NCBI GenBank assembly: GCA_046330455.1
Contig: JAXLSU010000001.1
Span: 124,001 to 188,000, forward strand
From: CAVQXR01 sp046330455
GTDB lineage: Bacteria > Actinomycetota > Thermoleophilia > Gaiellales > Gaiellaceae
DNA length: 64,000 nt
Direction: 5' to 3'
In this document: piece after piece, positions 1-8,263 of the stretch
Layout: every line of letters starts with the position of its first letter
Numbering within the stretch: position 1 is the first letter of the stretch
Position numbers and translations under genes: made by a program
Notes under the pieces: generated by a model
Database searches by the model: none
The model's input: only the letters and a program-made list of their open reading frames with translations
What the model was told of the DNA's origin: nothing

Positions 1-408
1 GGTCGTCGCCTCCGCGACGGTGGCCGGCACCGGCCGGTCCGACCTCGAGTCGAGCCCGAACCAGACGGCCGCGCCGACGGCCGCCGTGAAGAGGATCGCG
101 GCGGCGAATCGCGCTGAGAGGACGGTATCGATGATCCGCGGCCTGACCGGGAGCCCGACCAGTTGACGCGCCTCCCGTCTCGAGACTCCGAGCGCCGTCG
201 CGTAGACGAGCGCGGCGGCGAGCGCGTCCTGGGTCGTCTCGAAGCGATAGACACGGGCCTCCTCGAGCGCGCGGACGGTGTCCGGGTCGAGATCGGCACG
301 CGCAGCGGCCTCCTCGACCGACAGTCGGCGCCGCGCCCGGGCAGCCGCGAAGGGCGACCCGGAATGGGCCTCGGTGGCGTGGCGGGGTGGGAGGTCAGTC
401 GTCGTCAA
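1..408 (-). CDS. HTH and single-membrane-span protein, cut by left edge
   Basis: The open frame runs without a stop from a TTG at 408 to the window edge (136 codons). Residues about 23-56 look like an XRE-type helix-turn-helix (RRRLSVEEAAARADLDPDTV), and about 101-119 form a membrane span (RFAAAILFTAAVGAAVWFGL), followed by a probably extracellular tail. HTH plus one membrane span is the RodZ layout, but any RodZ assignment is inference because the C-terminal half is missing. The TTG lies inside the 3' end of the upstream nucleotidyltransferase gene (14-base overlap), which suggests translational coupling. No strong ribosome-binding site is seen, so the start is uncertain. Confidence 0.6.
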   Translation of the reverse strand, partial: MTTTDLPPRHATEAHSGSPFAAARARRRLSVEEAAARADLDPDTVRALEEARVYRFETTQDALAAALVYATALGVSRREARQLVGLPVRPRIIDTVLSARFAAAILFTAAVGAAVWFGLDSRSDRPVPATVAEATT

Positions 409-922
409 GGAGTTGCTCGACTCTGCGGAGATCATCGGCCGTATCGACGTCCTCTGGAGGCCCGAGGTCGTCGCAGGCAACGAGGACGGCAGCGAGGCCC
501 CTTCCCCCGGCGTCGGGGACCCGCTTCCAGGCGTCCCGTCCGAGGCAGACGGGGTGTCCACGCACTCCACCGTAGCTCGCCGCGACGACGGCGCCCGTAC
601 CGGCCCGCCAGGCGTCGACGACGCGGTCGACGGCGGCCGGCGAGAGGAGCGGGCCGTCGGCCAGGACGATGACCGCCGCCTCGGTCTCGGCGGTCAGAGC
701 CACGAGCCCGGCGCGAAGCGACGCGCCCGGCCCCAGCGCCCAGTCGTCGCAGGTGACGGTACGGGCGCCCTCGACCGCGAAGCGGTGAGCGCCGAGCACG
801 ACGACCACGTCGTCGACCGCGCTGTCACGAAGACGACGGAGGACATACGGCAGCAGGCGCTCCTGCTTCGGACCGCCGAACCTGCTTCCTGCGCCGGCCG
901 CGAGGACGACCGCGGCGATCAT
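395..922 (-). CDS. MobA-like NTP transferase (molybdopterin cytidylyl/guanylyltransferase type)
   Basis: The N-terminus carries the nucleotidyltransferase signature LAAGAGSRFGGPKQ (residues 7-20), which binds the NTP phosphates. A second Asp motif (VLADGPLLS) would coordinate magnesium. Family members attach CMP or GMP to molybdopterin, or make other nucleotide-activated compounds. At 175 residues it is slightly shorter than typical MocA/MobA proteins (about 190-200). Its ATG overlaps the stop of the preceding amidohydrolase gene by ATGA, so the two are co-transcribed. No molybdoenzyme subunit is seen in the window, so the substrate cannot be fixed; the fold assignment is firm. Confidence 0.8.
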   Translation of the reverse strand: MIAAVVLAAGAGSRFGGPKQERLLPYVLRRLRDSAVDDVVVVLGAHRFAVEGARTVTCDDWALGPGASLRAGLVALTAETEAAVIVLADGPLLSPAAVDRVVDAWRAGTGAVVAASYGGVRGHPVCLGRDAWKRVPDAGGRGLAAVLVACDDLGPPEDVDTADDLRRVEQLLDDD

Positions 923-2076
923 CAGGCCGGGGTGGTGAGCGTCTCGATGTCGGCGAGGTGCACGAGCTTCTGCGTGAGCCGCGCGAGGCGGCGCTGCTCG
1001 GCCTCGTCGTCGAGCTCAGGGAGCGTGCGCCAGAGGTCGCGGGCGCACGAGAGCAGCTCCGCGATCCGCTCGCGCACCTCCGTGTAGCCGTCGCGCTCGT
1101 CGGCCGCGTTCAGCGCCAGCCCGAGCGCCCCCACCATGTCGGGCTGGCGCATCCAGAGCAGCGGGGTCAGCATCGTCAGGTACGTGTGGATCCGTGCGAG
1201 CACGATCGGCTGGTGGATCGTGCGCGTCCCGAGGTGGGGCGGTGACATCGCCTCGGGCTGCCGGCTGTCGGAGATCCTGGACGCGTTGGCGCCGAGGACG
1301 CCGCGCAGCTCCTGCTCGCCGAAGCCCGCGAGCTGCGCGATCCGCAGATCGAGGAGCAACGAGGTCGGCTGCTGGCCGTACGGGTAGTCCGATGCGTAGA
1401 GGATCTGCTCGGGCGCGACCCGGCTGTAGAGGTCGAGGACGTCGACGGCGGCCCACATCGACGTGTCGAACGCGACGCTCGGGTTTCCCGCGAAGGCGTC
1501 GGCCAGGGCGCCGAGGTCGGCGATCCCGCCGTGGGCGATGATCAGCGACGCCTCCGGATAGCGCTCCACGAGGCGAGCGAGGTCGGCCGCGATCGGCGGC
1601 AGCCCGCGACCGCCGTGAATGAGGATCGGTACGCGCCGCTCGGCCGCGATCGCAAAGATCGGTTCGAGGCGCTCGTCGTTCAGGGCGAACGCCTGCGCGC
1701 GCGGGTGCAGCTTGATGCCGCGGGCACCGAGATCGAGGCAGCGCTCTGCCTCGGCAAGGGGCGTCTCGGCGAGGTCCAGGCGAACGAACGGGATGAGCAT
1801 CCCGTCGGCTCGCTCGGCGGCCGCGAGCGTGCGGTCGTTCGCGGCGCGAAACCCCGGGTGACGGTCGGGCTCGTCGAGGCAGAAGCAGAACGCGCGGGTC
1901 GCTCCTGAACGCCGTAGGAACGCCAGGAGCTCGTCGAGGGGGCTGACGAAACCGTCGATGTCGGTGCCGTGGTGGATGTGCGCGTCGAAGATCTCGGCAC
2001 CGTCGGGGATCCCGTCCCGTACCTCCTCCTCGTACACGGCGACGAGAGCCTCCGCGCGCTCGAGCACGTGACGCAT
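922..2076 (-). CDS. amidohydrolase-2 family metal hydrolase with extra C-terminal helical region
   Basis: The protein is a TIM-barrel hydrolase of the amidohydrolase-2 type. Metal and active-site motifs are visible in order: DAHIHHG (about residue 31), GIKLHPRAQ, ILIHGG, IIAHGG and the terminal Asp in YASDYPYG. The family hydrolyses or decarboxylates carboxylated rings and related compounds. The barrel is complete by about residue 265; a further 120 residues are predicted mostly helical and are not part of the usual family core. The gene overlaps the MobA-like gene by four bases. The substrate is not predictable from sequence. Confidence 0.8.
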   Translation of the reverse strand: MRHVLERAEALVAVYEEEVRDGIPDGAEIFDAHIHHGTDIDGFVSPLDELLAFLRRSGATRAFCFCLDEPDRHPGFRAANDRTLAAAERADGMLIPFVRLDLAETPLAEAERCLDLGARGIKLHPRAQAFALNDERLEPIFAIAAERRVPILIHGGRGLPPIAADLARLVERYPEASLIIAHGGIADLGALADAFAGNPSVAFDTSMWAAVDVLDLYSRVAPEQILYASDYPYGQQPTSLLLDLRIAQLAGFGEQELRGVLGANASRISDSRQPEAMSPPHLGTRTIHQPIVLARIHTYLTMLTPLLWMRQPDMVGALGLALNAADERDGYTEVRERIAELLSCARDLWRTLPELDDEAEQRRLARLTQKLVHLADIETLTTPA

Positions 2077-2109
2077 GCCGTCGAGATTACCGGGACGGGG
2101 CGGTCGGGG

Positions 2110-2757
2110 TCAGACCAGGCGGCGATCGGCGGCCCAGCGGGTCAGCTCGTGGCGATTCGAGAGCTGGAGCTTGCGCAGTACGGCCGAGACGTGGGTCTCG
2201 ACCGTCTTCACGGAGATCGAGAGCCGCAGCCCGATCTCCTTGTAGGCGTAGCCCCTGGCGATCAGCTGCAGGACCTCGCGCTCGCGGGGGGTGAGCTGGT
2301 CGAGCTCGGGATCGGCGCTCACGATCGGGGCTCCGGCGAACGCATCGAGGACAAAGCCGGCGAGGCGGGGCGAGAAGACCGCGTCGCCCTCGGCGACCCG
2401 GCGGATCGCGGCGGCGAGGTCGGGGGCCGAGATCGCCTTCGTCACGTAGCCGCGGGCGCCGGCGCGGATCACGGCGATGACGTCCTCGGCCGCGTCCGAC
2501 ACCGAGAGGGTGAGAAACCGCACGCCCGGGCACGTCTCGCCGACCCCGCGGATGACGGCCTCCCCGCCGCCCGCGGGCATGTGGACGTCGACGAGGACGA
2601 CGTCCGGCTCGAGCTCCCGGATCCGTGCGATCGCACCACCGACGTCCCGGGCGTCGCCAACGATCTCGACCTCCCCGTCGAGCTCCGCGCGGACGCCGGC
2701 GCGGAAGAGGTCGTGGTCGTCGACGAGGAAGACCCGGGGGCGGCCGTCGTCGCTCAC
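2110..2757 (-). CDS. NarL/FixJ-type response regulator
   Basis: An N-terminal receiver domain (residues about 7-120) has the acidic pair in FLVDDHDLF, the phospho-acceptor Asp in VVLVDVHMPAGGG and the Lys in YVTKAIS. A C-terminal LuxR HTH (about 148-205) contains LTPREREVLQLIARGYAYKEIG and ISVKTVETHVSAVLRKL. The GTG start overlaps the stop of the upstream histidine kinase by GTGA, so this is its cognate regulator. With the PspC proteins beside it, it probably controls an envelope-stress response of the LiaR type; that target is inference. Confidence 0.92.
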   Translation of the reverse strand: MSDDGRPRVFLVDDHDLFRAGVRAELDGEVEIVGDARDVGGAIARIRELEPDVVLVDVHMPAGGGEAVIRGVGETCPGVRFLTLSVSDAAEDVIAVIRAGARGYVTKAISAPDLAAAIRRVAEGDAVFSPRLAGFVLDAFAGAPIVSADPELDQLTPREREVLQLIARGYAYKEIGLRLSISVKTVETHVSAVLRKLQLSNRHELTRWAADRRLV

Positions 2758-4019
2758 GGGACCGGCGTCTCCTGCGGTACCGCCTCGCGCCCGCGCTGCC
2801 GGGGCAGCAGCAGCTCGACCTCGGTTCCCTCGCCGAGGGCGGTCGTGATCGTGGCGCTGCCACCGTGGCGCTCCATGCGACCGACGATCGATTCTGCGAT
2901 TCCCCGGCGGTCGGCAGGAACGCCGGCCGGGTCGAACCCGGCGCCCCGGTCGCGGACGTAGACCGCGATCCGGTCGTCCTCCACCTCCAGGTAGACGGCA
3001 ACGCGGTCGTCGCCCGACAGCCGGGCGGCGTTCACCACCGCCTCCCGTGTCGCGGCCACGAGGGCCTCGCCGTCGGCGTCGAGGGGGCAGTCGCCCACGG
3101 AGACGAGCTCGACGTGCACGTCGTGGAGATCCTCGACCTGCTCGCAGGCCCCGCGCACGGCCGCGGCCACGGAGCTCTCCCCCGGTGCTGGGTCCTGCCC
3201 GTACAGCCAGGCCCGAAGCTCGCGCTCCTGGCGGCGGGCCAGGCGGACGACCGTTTCGGGGTCGTCCGAGCGGCGCTGGATCAGGGCGAGCGTCTGCAGG
3301 ACCGAGTCATGGAGGTGGGCGGCGAGCTCGGCACGCTCCTGGGAGCGAATCCGCTCCCGCCGCTCCACCGCGAGCTCCTGCCCGAGGCGCCTGAGCCAGG
3401 GCAGGAAGATCAGGGCCAGTCCGGCGGCGACGACGGCGGCGGCCGCGAGGCCCGTCCCGGTCGTCTTCACGCTCAGGCCGAAGGCGAGGAACGTCGCGAT
3501 CCCGGCCACGAGCAGGAGAGCGCCCGCGACGATCCGGACCGTCGCCGCCCCGCGCGGCTGCGCGTGCGGCACCTCCCCGTCGCCGGCGAGCGTTCGCTCG
3601 CGGAGCCCGCGGACGCTCTGGGTCAGGGTCGCCCGCTGCTCCGGGCTCGACCGTTTCCAGAGGAGCGCAAGGCCGGCGGCCGCGAGCAGCGTAGGCCACA
3701 CGAGGCTGTCGCCCGGCCAGACATGGACCTGGCGGAACAGGAGCAGCAGTCCGAGCAGCATGAGCCCCACGGCAACGATCCGGACGGGCTCAGCGGCCCG
3801 GTGCGGCGGCGACCTGCGTTCGGGAGGCCGGTCGTCCTCGGGGATCAGGAGCCAGCACAGCCCGTAGGTGACGACGCCGAAGCCGCCGGCGAACGTCAGG
3901 GCCACGAACGCGAGCCGAACGAAGACCGGATCCACGCCGAGGTACTCGCCGATGCCGGCAGCCACGCCGGCGATCACGCGGTCGTCCGCACTGCGATAGA
4001 TCTTCCGGTAGCTGGTCAC
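2754..4019 (-). CDS. sensor histidine kinase with N-terminal PspC domain
   Basis: This 421-residue kinase starts with a PspC domain (about residues 3-60: RSADDRVIAGVAAGIGEYLG, then the hydrophobic VRLAFVALTFAGGFGVVTYG). More membrane spans follow, then a HisKA_3 dimerisation helix with the phospho-His in AAHLHDSVLQTLALI and a HATPase_c domain (RDRGAGFDP). PspC domains sense or transduce membrane stress; fusion to a LiaS-like kinase is known in actinobacteria. The GTG at 4019 is chosen because GGGGAG lies about six bases upstream; the open frame extends further but that part is antisense to the neighbouring gene. The kinase overlaps the response regulator gene by four bases and is divergent from two related membrane genes. 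Confidence 0.9.
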   Translation of the reverse strand: MTSYRKIYRSADDRVIAGVAAGIGEYLGVDPVFVRLAFVALTFAGGFGVVTYGLCWLLIPEDDRPPERRSPPHRAAEPVRIVAVGLMLLGLLLLFRQVHVWPGDSLVWPTLLAAAGLALLWKRSSPEQRATLTQSVRGLRERTLAGDGEVPHAQPRGAATVRIVAGALLLVAGIATFLAFGLSVKTTGTGLAAAAVVAAGLALIFLPWLRRLGQELAVERRERIRSQERAELAAHLHDSVLQTLALIQRRSDDPETVVRLARRQERELRAWLYGQDPAPGESSVAAAVRGACEQVEDLHDVHVELVSVGDCPLDADGEALVAATREAVVNAARLSGDDRVAVYLEVEDDRIAVYVRDRGAGFDPAGVPADRRGIAESIVGRMERHGGSATITTALGEGTEVELLLPRQRGREAVPQETPVP

Positions 4020-4166
4020 GGTGCTCCCCGCCTGCAGGAGAGTGTCGCACGTGGTGACCGGGCGCCGGTATCCGGGATCACCCCGAGGCGGGCTCGGGGG
4101 ACGATCCGGGACGCCTCGGGGGAATCCTCGATTGTCCGGGGCCGGGCACGGGAGCAGACTGGCCGC

Positions 4167-4640
4167 ATGGACAACACACGCCGTCTGCTCACGCGCAACA
4201 CACGCGAGGGGAAGGTCGGAGGCGTCGCGGCAGGGATCGGCGACTACCTCGACATCGACCCCGTCCTCGTACGCCTCGCCTTCGTCCTCCTCCTCTTCGC
4301 CGGGGGTGCGGGGCTGCTCCTCTACCTGGTCGCCTGGCTGATCATCCCGGCAGGCGACGTCGGGGCAGCGCGACCAGCCGCCCCGGCCGCGCCTCGCTCG
4401 CACGAGCGAAGCGGTCGTTGGCTGCTCGGAGCCGTGCTCGTCGCCTTCGGAATCATCCTCTTCGTGGTGCTGGGCGGCGGCCCCTGGTGGCTCGATCCGG
4501 ACGTCTTCCTCGAGGCCGAGATCCTGTGGCCGCTGCTCCTCGTCGCCGCGGGCGGAGCGCTCCTGCTCTGGCGTCGCGACCGCGGGCCGGACGGCGGGAC
4601 GAACGATGCAACACCGGGGCGGGTCCGCGCCGGACGCTGA
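4167..4640 (+). CDS. PspC-domain membrane protein
   Basis: The 157-residue protein opens with a PspC domain (LTRNTREGKVGGVAAGIGDY, then VRLAFVLLLFAGGAGLLLYL). Two or three further membrane spans follow (LLGAVLVAFGIILFVVLGGG and the span after ILWPLL). It is divergent from the PspC-fused kinase at 2754-4019 and shares its intergenic region, so it is likely a target or partner of that two-component system. The ATG at 4167 has GGAG about 12 bases upstream, a loose spacing. In many actinobacteria the PspC part and a LiaF-like tail sit in one protein; here the tail is encoded in a different frame just downstream. Confidence 0.85.
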   Translation: MDNTRRLLTRNTREGKVGGVAAGIGDYLDIDPVLVRLAFVLLLFAGGAGLLLYLVAWLIIPAGDVGAARPAAPAAPRSHERSGRWLLGAVLVAFGIILFVVLGGGPWWLDPDVFLEAEILWPLLLVAAGGALLLWRRDRGPDGGTNDATPGRVRAGR

Positions 4641-4675
4641 GCCTCCGGCCGGGCCCGGGCCTGTCGATCGGGCCC

Positions 4676-5569
4676 GTGGCGGCCGACGCGCCCGTGGCGC
4701 CGACCGTCGAGGCCGACCCGGCGGCCCCGTCCGACGCCGCTGCCGAGGATGCCTCGGAGCAACCGACGCAGCCCTCGGCGGCCGCGTTCGCCGCCGACCC
4801 GACGTCCGAGCTCACCACCGAGACGACGTCCGAGTACCCGACGTTCGAGGAGCTCGCCTCTCCGTATCCGCCGCCGTCCGGTCCCGTCCCGATCTGGTCT
4901 CCGGTCGTCGCCGACCGTCTTCCGGAGGCACCCGCACGCCGTCGCCGCCTGCCGGTCGGCTGGATCACGCTGGGTGCGATCCTCGCCGCGGCCGCGACGG
5001 CAGCGCTGCTCGACGTCACCGGGGCGCTCGCCGTTCCCGTGGAGTGGCTCCTCGTGATCGCGCTCGGCCTCTCGGGGATCGGCATCGTGGTCGCGGCCTG
5101 GTACGGGCGCGTCCGGGGCCCCGTGGCCCTCGCCGTGCTCTCCGGGCTCGCGCTCATGGCCGTCTCGGTGGTCGAGGTGCCGCTCCGGGGCGGGATCGGC
5201 GAGCAGACAGTCCAGCCGTCGAGCATCGACGAGCTGGGCTCCGAGTATCACCTCGGTGTTGGCAAGCTCGTTCTCGACCTCCGCCAGCTCTCGCTCTCCC
5301 AACCGGTAGGCCGGGTCGAGGCCGGGGTGAGCGTCGGGGAGCTCGTCGTCCTGCTCCCGCCGAACGCGATCGCCCAGGTGGACGGACGCGCGTCGGTCGG
5401 CAAGGTCGAGCTCTTCGACCGCGAGCGTGCCGGCGTGCACGTCGACGAGTCCTATCCCGGGCCGGCCGTCGCGGGGCAGCCGGCGCTCCTGACGCTCGAT
5501 CTCGAGGTCGGCGTCGGCCGTGTCGAGGCACGGACCGAGGCGACGCCGCCGCCCGGCAGCTCGTTCTAG
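4676..5569 (+). CDS. LiaF-like membrane protein (DUF2154-type C-terminus)
   Basis: The protein has a long Pro/Ala/Thr-rich N-terminal stretch (about 90 residues), three membrane spans (WITLGAILAAAATAALL, VEWLLVIALGLSGIGIVVAA, ALAVLSGLALMAVSVV) and a soluble C-terminal domain of repeated beta strands with VGVGRVE/GVGKLVLDL/GVSVGELVVLL motifs, as in LiaF-type cell-wall stress proteins. It follows the PspC gene by 35 bases in another frame. No clear ribosome-binding site precedes the GTG at 4676, so the start is uncertain. The arrangement could also reflect one original PspC-LiaF gene split by a frameshift. Confidence 0.7.
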   Translation: MAADAPVAPTVEADPAAPSDAAAEDASEQPTQPSAAAFAADPTSELTTETTSEYPTFEELASPYPPPSGPVPIWSPVVADRLPEAPARRRRLPVGWITLGAILAAAATAALLDVTGALAVPVEWLLVIALGLSGIGIVVAAWYGRVRGPVALAVLSGLALMAVSVVEVPLRGGIGEQTVQPSSIDELGSEYHLGVGKLVLDLRQLSLSQPVGRVEAGVSVGELVVLLPPNAIAQVDGRASVGKVELFDRERAGVHVDESYPGPAVAGQPALLTLDLEVGVGRVEARTEATPPPGSSF

Positions 5570-5710
5570 CTGCTCGCGTCCGGTCCGCCGGGCTGGGATC
5601 AGTCTCCGCGATCGCGGCCACTCTTGACTTCGGGGGGGCACCTGCAATACTCGTAGCGCTCGTCCCGGCGCGTGGCGCAACGACGAATCTGCGGTGAAGG
5701 GAGCGAAGCG

Positions 5711-6130
5711 ATGGTGCCTTCGCAGGTTCGTGAGCGACGGAGTCCCGTCTTGAGGTCGCGGAGGGGGCGGTTGGCGTCAACGGGTGTGGTCGCGGTTCTG
5801 CTTGGACTGCTGTTCGCGGCGGCGGCCTTCGCCGGGACTGTGATCTACAGCGGCTCGAGCCCTATCAACCCGGGCGGGTACTACCAGACGAATGGCTGGG
5901 CGAATCGCGACTGGAATGCGGCGTGCCGCATTGGCAACTCTGGGAAGATGTCGGTTCAGTACCTCAACACGGGCGGTGGCATCGTCGCCAGCTCGGGGCC
6001 CAAGTACACGAACTGCAGCCCGACCCCACCGGTCACGGTGATCCTCGAGAACAACGGCTACTACAAGTCTCGCTGCACGAACGCGGGGACGGTGGCGTTC
6101 ACGGTCGCGTGTCAAACGTACACCCTCTAG
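5711..6130 (+). CDS. secreted protein of unknown function
   Basis: The 139-residue product has a basic N-terminus (RSRRGR) and a hydrophobic signal segment (TGVVAVLLGLLFAAAAFAG) ending in a signal-peptidase-like AFA-G. The mature part is rich in Asn, Gly and Tyr (GGYYQTNGWANRDWNAACRI) with four cysteines that could form two disulfides. No family is recognised. The ATG has GGGAG about seven bases upstream. It lies 13 bases before a second secreted unknown, suggesting a two-gene operon. Relative to the neighbours the mature part is less GC-rich. Confidence 0.65.
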   Translation: MVPSQVRERRSPVLRSRRGRLASTGVVAVLLGLLFAAAAFAGTVIYSGSSPINPGGYYQTNGWANRDWNAACRIGNSGKMSVQYLNTGGGIVASSGPKYTNCSPTPPVTVILENNGYYKSRCTNAGTVAFTVACQTYTL

Positions 6131-6143
6131 CCCGGAGACGAGC

Positions 6144-6797
6144 ATGATTCTCACTCGTAGACGCTCCAGAGTCCTGCTGGGAGTCACCGTATGCGCGGTG
6201 GGCGCCGCGGTCGGTGCAACCCTCGCGATCTCGACGGGAACGAGTGGAACCGGGGCGCCACCATCGGCTCTGGGATCCCTGTCCGTGTTCGTAGAGGCGG
6301 CGCCGCCCCGTGCGGAGCCTGAGATCGCCCATCTGGCCGATGGTCCATGGGCGGATCGGGGCGACCTCTCGAAGCTGCGCGTGCTCGGCGAAGCCCTCGG
6401 AAGCTTCGACTCCCGGCTGGTCGCATTCCCGTCCTTGTCCGGCGGCACGATCTGCTACTCACTGCTGGCGGCAAGGAACACCGACCCCGGGATGTCGTAC
6501 TGCTATCCGCCGCTTTCGTCGAACCTCCCAGCGCCGCTTGCTGGCCTGCACTTCGACGTCTCGACGCTGTACTCGGCTCTCGACGGGAAGCCCCACGTTC
6601 AGGTCTTCGGGCTGGCCTTCGATGACGTCGAAGGGGTCCGCGTGAGGATAGGCGATGCGTGGCAGGATGCAGCACTGGTGAAGAACGGCTTCTACCTGGA
6701 TCTTCCCGATCATCAGCTCAACGACGTCGAGGTCGTTGAGGCGACCCTGAGCGACGGCTCGACGCAGACCTATCCCGTGCCAAGGACTCCTGTATAG
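6144..6797 (+). CDS. exported protein of unknown function
   Basis: A basic start (TRRRSR) and a hydrophobic helix (VLLGVTVCAVGAAVGATLAI, about residues 9-28) indicate an exported or membrane-anchored protein of 217 residues. The extracellular part contains two Cys (TICYSLL and MSYCYPP) and ends in a beta-rich region (VRVRIGDAWQDAALVKNGFY) that resembles small extracellular sandwich domains in general, without a definite family. GGAG precedes the ATG. It follows the other secreted unknown at 5711-6130 closely, so the two are probably expressed together. Confidence 0.65.
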   Translation: MILTRRRSRVLLGVTVCAVGAAVGATLAISTGTSGTGAPPSALGSLSVFVEAAPPRAEPEIAHLADGPWADRGDLSKLRVLGEALGSFDSRLVAFPSLSGGTICYSLLAARNTDPGMSYCYPPLSSNLPAPLAGLHFDVSTLYSALDGKPHVQVFGLAFDDVEGVRVRIGDAWQDAALVKNGFYLDLPDHQLNDVEVVEATLSDGSTQTYPVPRTPV

Positions 6798-6832
6798 ACA
6801 ACCTCGCGGCAATCGCGGCGGTCTCTTCGTGG

Positions 6833-6856
6833 CCGGCGCTCCCCCGGGAGCGCCGG
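6833..6856 (+). terminator. GC-rich hairpin, likely bidirectional terminator
   Basis: Perfect inverted repeat CCGGCGCTCCC / GGGAGCGCCGG with a two-base centre, between the end of the exported-protein gene and the convergent M16 peptidase gene. There is no T-tract, which is usual in such GC-rich genomes. Confidence 0.5.
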
Positions 6857-6936
6857 GGTGGACCGATGTCCACTGCCGTGGCCCGCCCTCCGGGTTCCCA
6901 GGGCCGGATTGCCGCCGAGATCGACCTGAGGTTAGA

Positions 6937-8211
6937 TCAGCTCGAGAGCACGAGGAGCTTCTCGAACGGCTCGGGCCCGTCGAACGGGCCGATCAGCGCC
7001 AGGTTGAGCCGGTCCTCGCGGATCAGATCCTGCCCGACGCGCTGGACGTCCCCGGCGGTCACCGCGTCGAAGCCCGCGAGCACCTCCTCGACCTCCCGCA
7101 CGCGGCCCTCGAGCACCTCGCCTCGCAGGCCGAAGAGGATCAGGCCCTTCGGGTCCTCGAGCGAGAGCACGAGGCGGCCCTTGACGAAGTTCTTCGCCTT
7201 CTGCAGCTCCTCGGCCCCGACCGGCTCGGCGGCGATCCGGGTGAACTCCTGCACGATCGTCGAGATCGCGTCGTCGATCCGGGCGATGTCGACGCCGGCC
7301 TGCGCGTAGAGGGTCCCCGTGTCCGTGTAGCCCATGTTGTGGCTGAAGACGTAGTAGGCGAGGCCGCGACGCTCGCGGACCTCCGTGAAGAGCCGGGACG
7401 ACATCCCGCCGCCGAGCACGGTGGAGAGCAGCCCGAGCGCGTACCGGTCGGGGTGGTCGATCGGGTAGCTCGGGACGCCGAACCGCAGATGCGCCTGGTC
7501 AGACTGCTTCGTGTGCACCTTCACGCGGGCGGCGCTCTGCTCGAGGCGGGCCTGCTCCGGGCCTGCCGAGGAGCCGTCCTGGACGTCGCCGAGCAGCGAC
7601 TCGAGGCGCGGGACGAGGTCGTCGCCCAGTGCGCCGGCGACGCCGGCGACCATGCGGGGGGCGCGGTACCAGCGATCGAGATAGGCGAGGAACGTGTCCC
7701 GGGTCGCCGCGCGGATCGTCTCCTTGGTGCCGATGATGTCCCGGCCGAGCGGCTGGTCGTCGAACAGGAGCTGGTCGTAGACGCCGTCGACGTAGTCGCG
7801 CGGCGTGTCGACGTACATGTTCAGCTCCTCGATGATCACGCCCTTCTCGCGCTCGATCTCGTCCGGCTCGAACTTCGAGTGGCGGAGCATGTCGACGAGC
7901 ACGTCGAGGGCGACGTCACGGTGCTCTGCCGCACATTTCACGTAGTAGCCCGTGTACTCCTTGCCCGTGAACGCGTTGAACTCGCCTCCGATCGCATCGA
8001 TCTCGCCGGAGATGTGGCGTGCGGTCGGCCGCCGCTCCGTCCCCTTGAAGAACATGTGCTCGGCGAAATGGGCGATCCCGCCCGCCTCGCGGGTCTCGTA
8101 CCTCGAGCCGGCGGCGAGCATCACGAAGCAGGCGACCGACTTTGCCTGCGCCATGGGCGCCGTCAGGACCCGGAGCCCGTTCGACAGCGTGGTCTGCTCG
8201 AAGCTGGTCAC
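6937..8211 (-). CDS. M16 family zinc metallopeptidase (processing-peptidase-like)
   Basis: The inverted zinc motif HxxEH is present in IAHFAEHMFFKG (about residues 45-56), and the third zinc ligand lies in REKGVIIEELNMY about 75 residues later. The length (424) matches single-chain bacterial PqqL/YmxG-type M16B peptidases, which degrade or process short unfolded peptides in the cytoplasm. The C-terminal M16 half contains the usual RRGLAYYVFS motif. The GTG start precedes TSFEQTTLSNG, a typical family N-terminus. It is convergent with the exported-protein genes. A role in maturing the exported peptides at 17.4-17.9 kb is possible but purely speculative. Confidence 0.9.
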   Translation of the reverse strand: MTSFEQTTLSNGLRVLTAPMAQAKSVACFVMLAAGSRYETREAGGIAHFAEHMFFKGTERRPTARHISGEIDAIGGEFNAFTGKEYTGYYVKCAAEHRDVALDVLVDMLRHSKFEPDEIEREKGVIIEELNMYVDTPRDYVDGVYDQLLFDDQPLGRDIIGTKETIRAATRDTFLAYLDRWYRAPRMVAGVAGALGDDLVPRLESLLGDVQDGSSAGPEQARLEQSAARVKVHTKQSDQAHLRFGVPSYPIDHPDRYALGLLSTVLGGGMSSRLFTEVRERRGLAYYVFSHNMGYTDTGTLYAQAGVDIARIDDAISTIVQEFTRIAAEPVGAEELQKAKNFVKGRLVLSLEDPKGLILFGLRGEVLEGRVREVEEVLAGFDAVTAGDVQRVGQDLIREDRLNLALIGPFDGPEPFEKLLVLSS

Positions 8212-8263
8212 GGCGCCATGCTACCGACGGGCGCCTCGAGCTCCGCCGGTGGAGGTGCGCCGC

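Noticed and set aside
4600..4680. A frameshift joining the PspC gene and the LiaF-like gene
   Set aside because: The PspC frame ends in a plausible stop and the next gene can start at 4676, so two genes are reported; kept only as a question in the findings.
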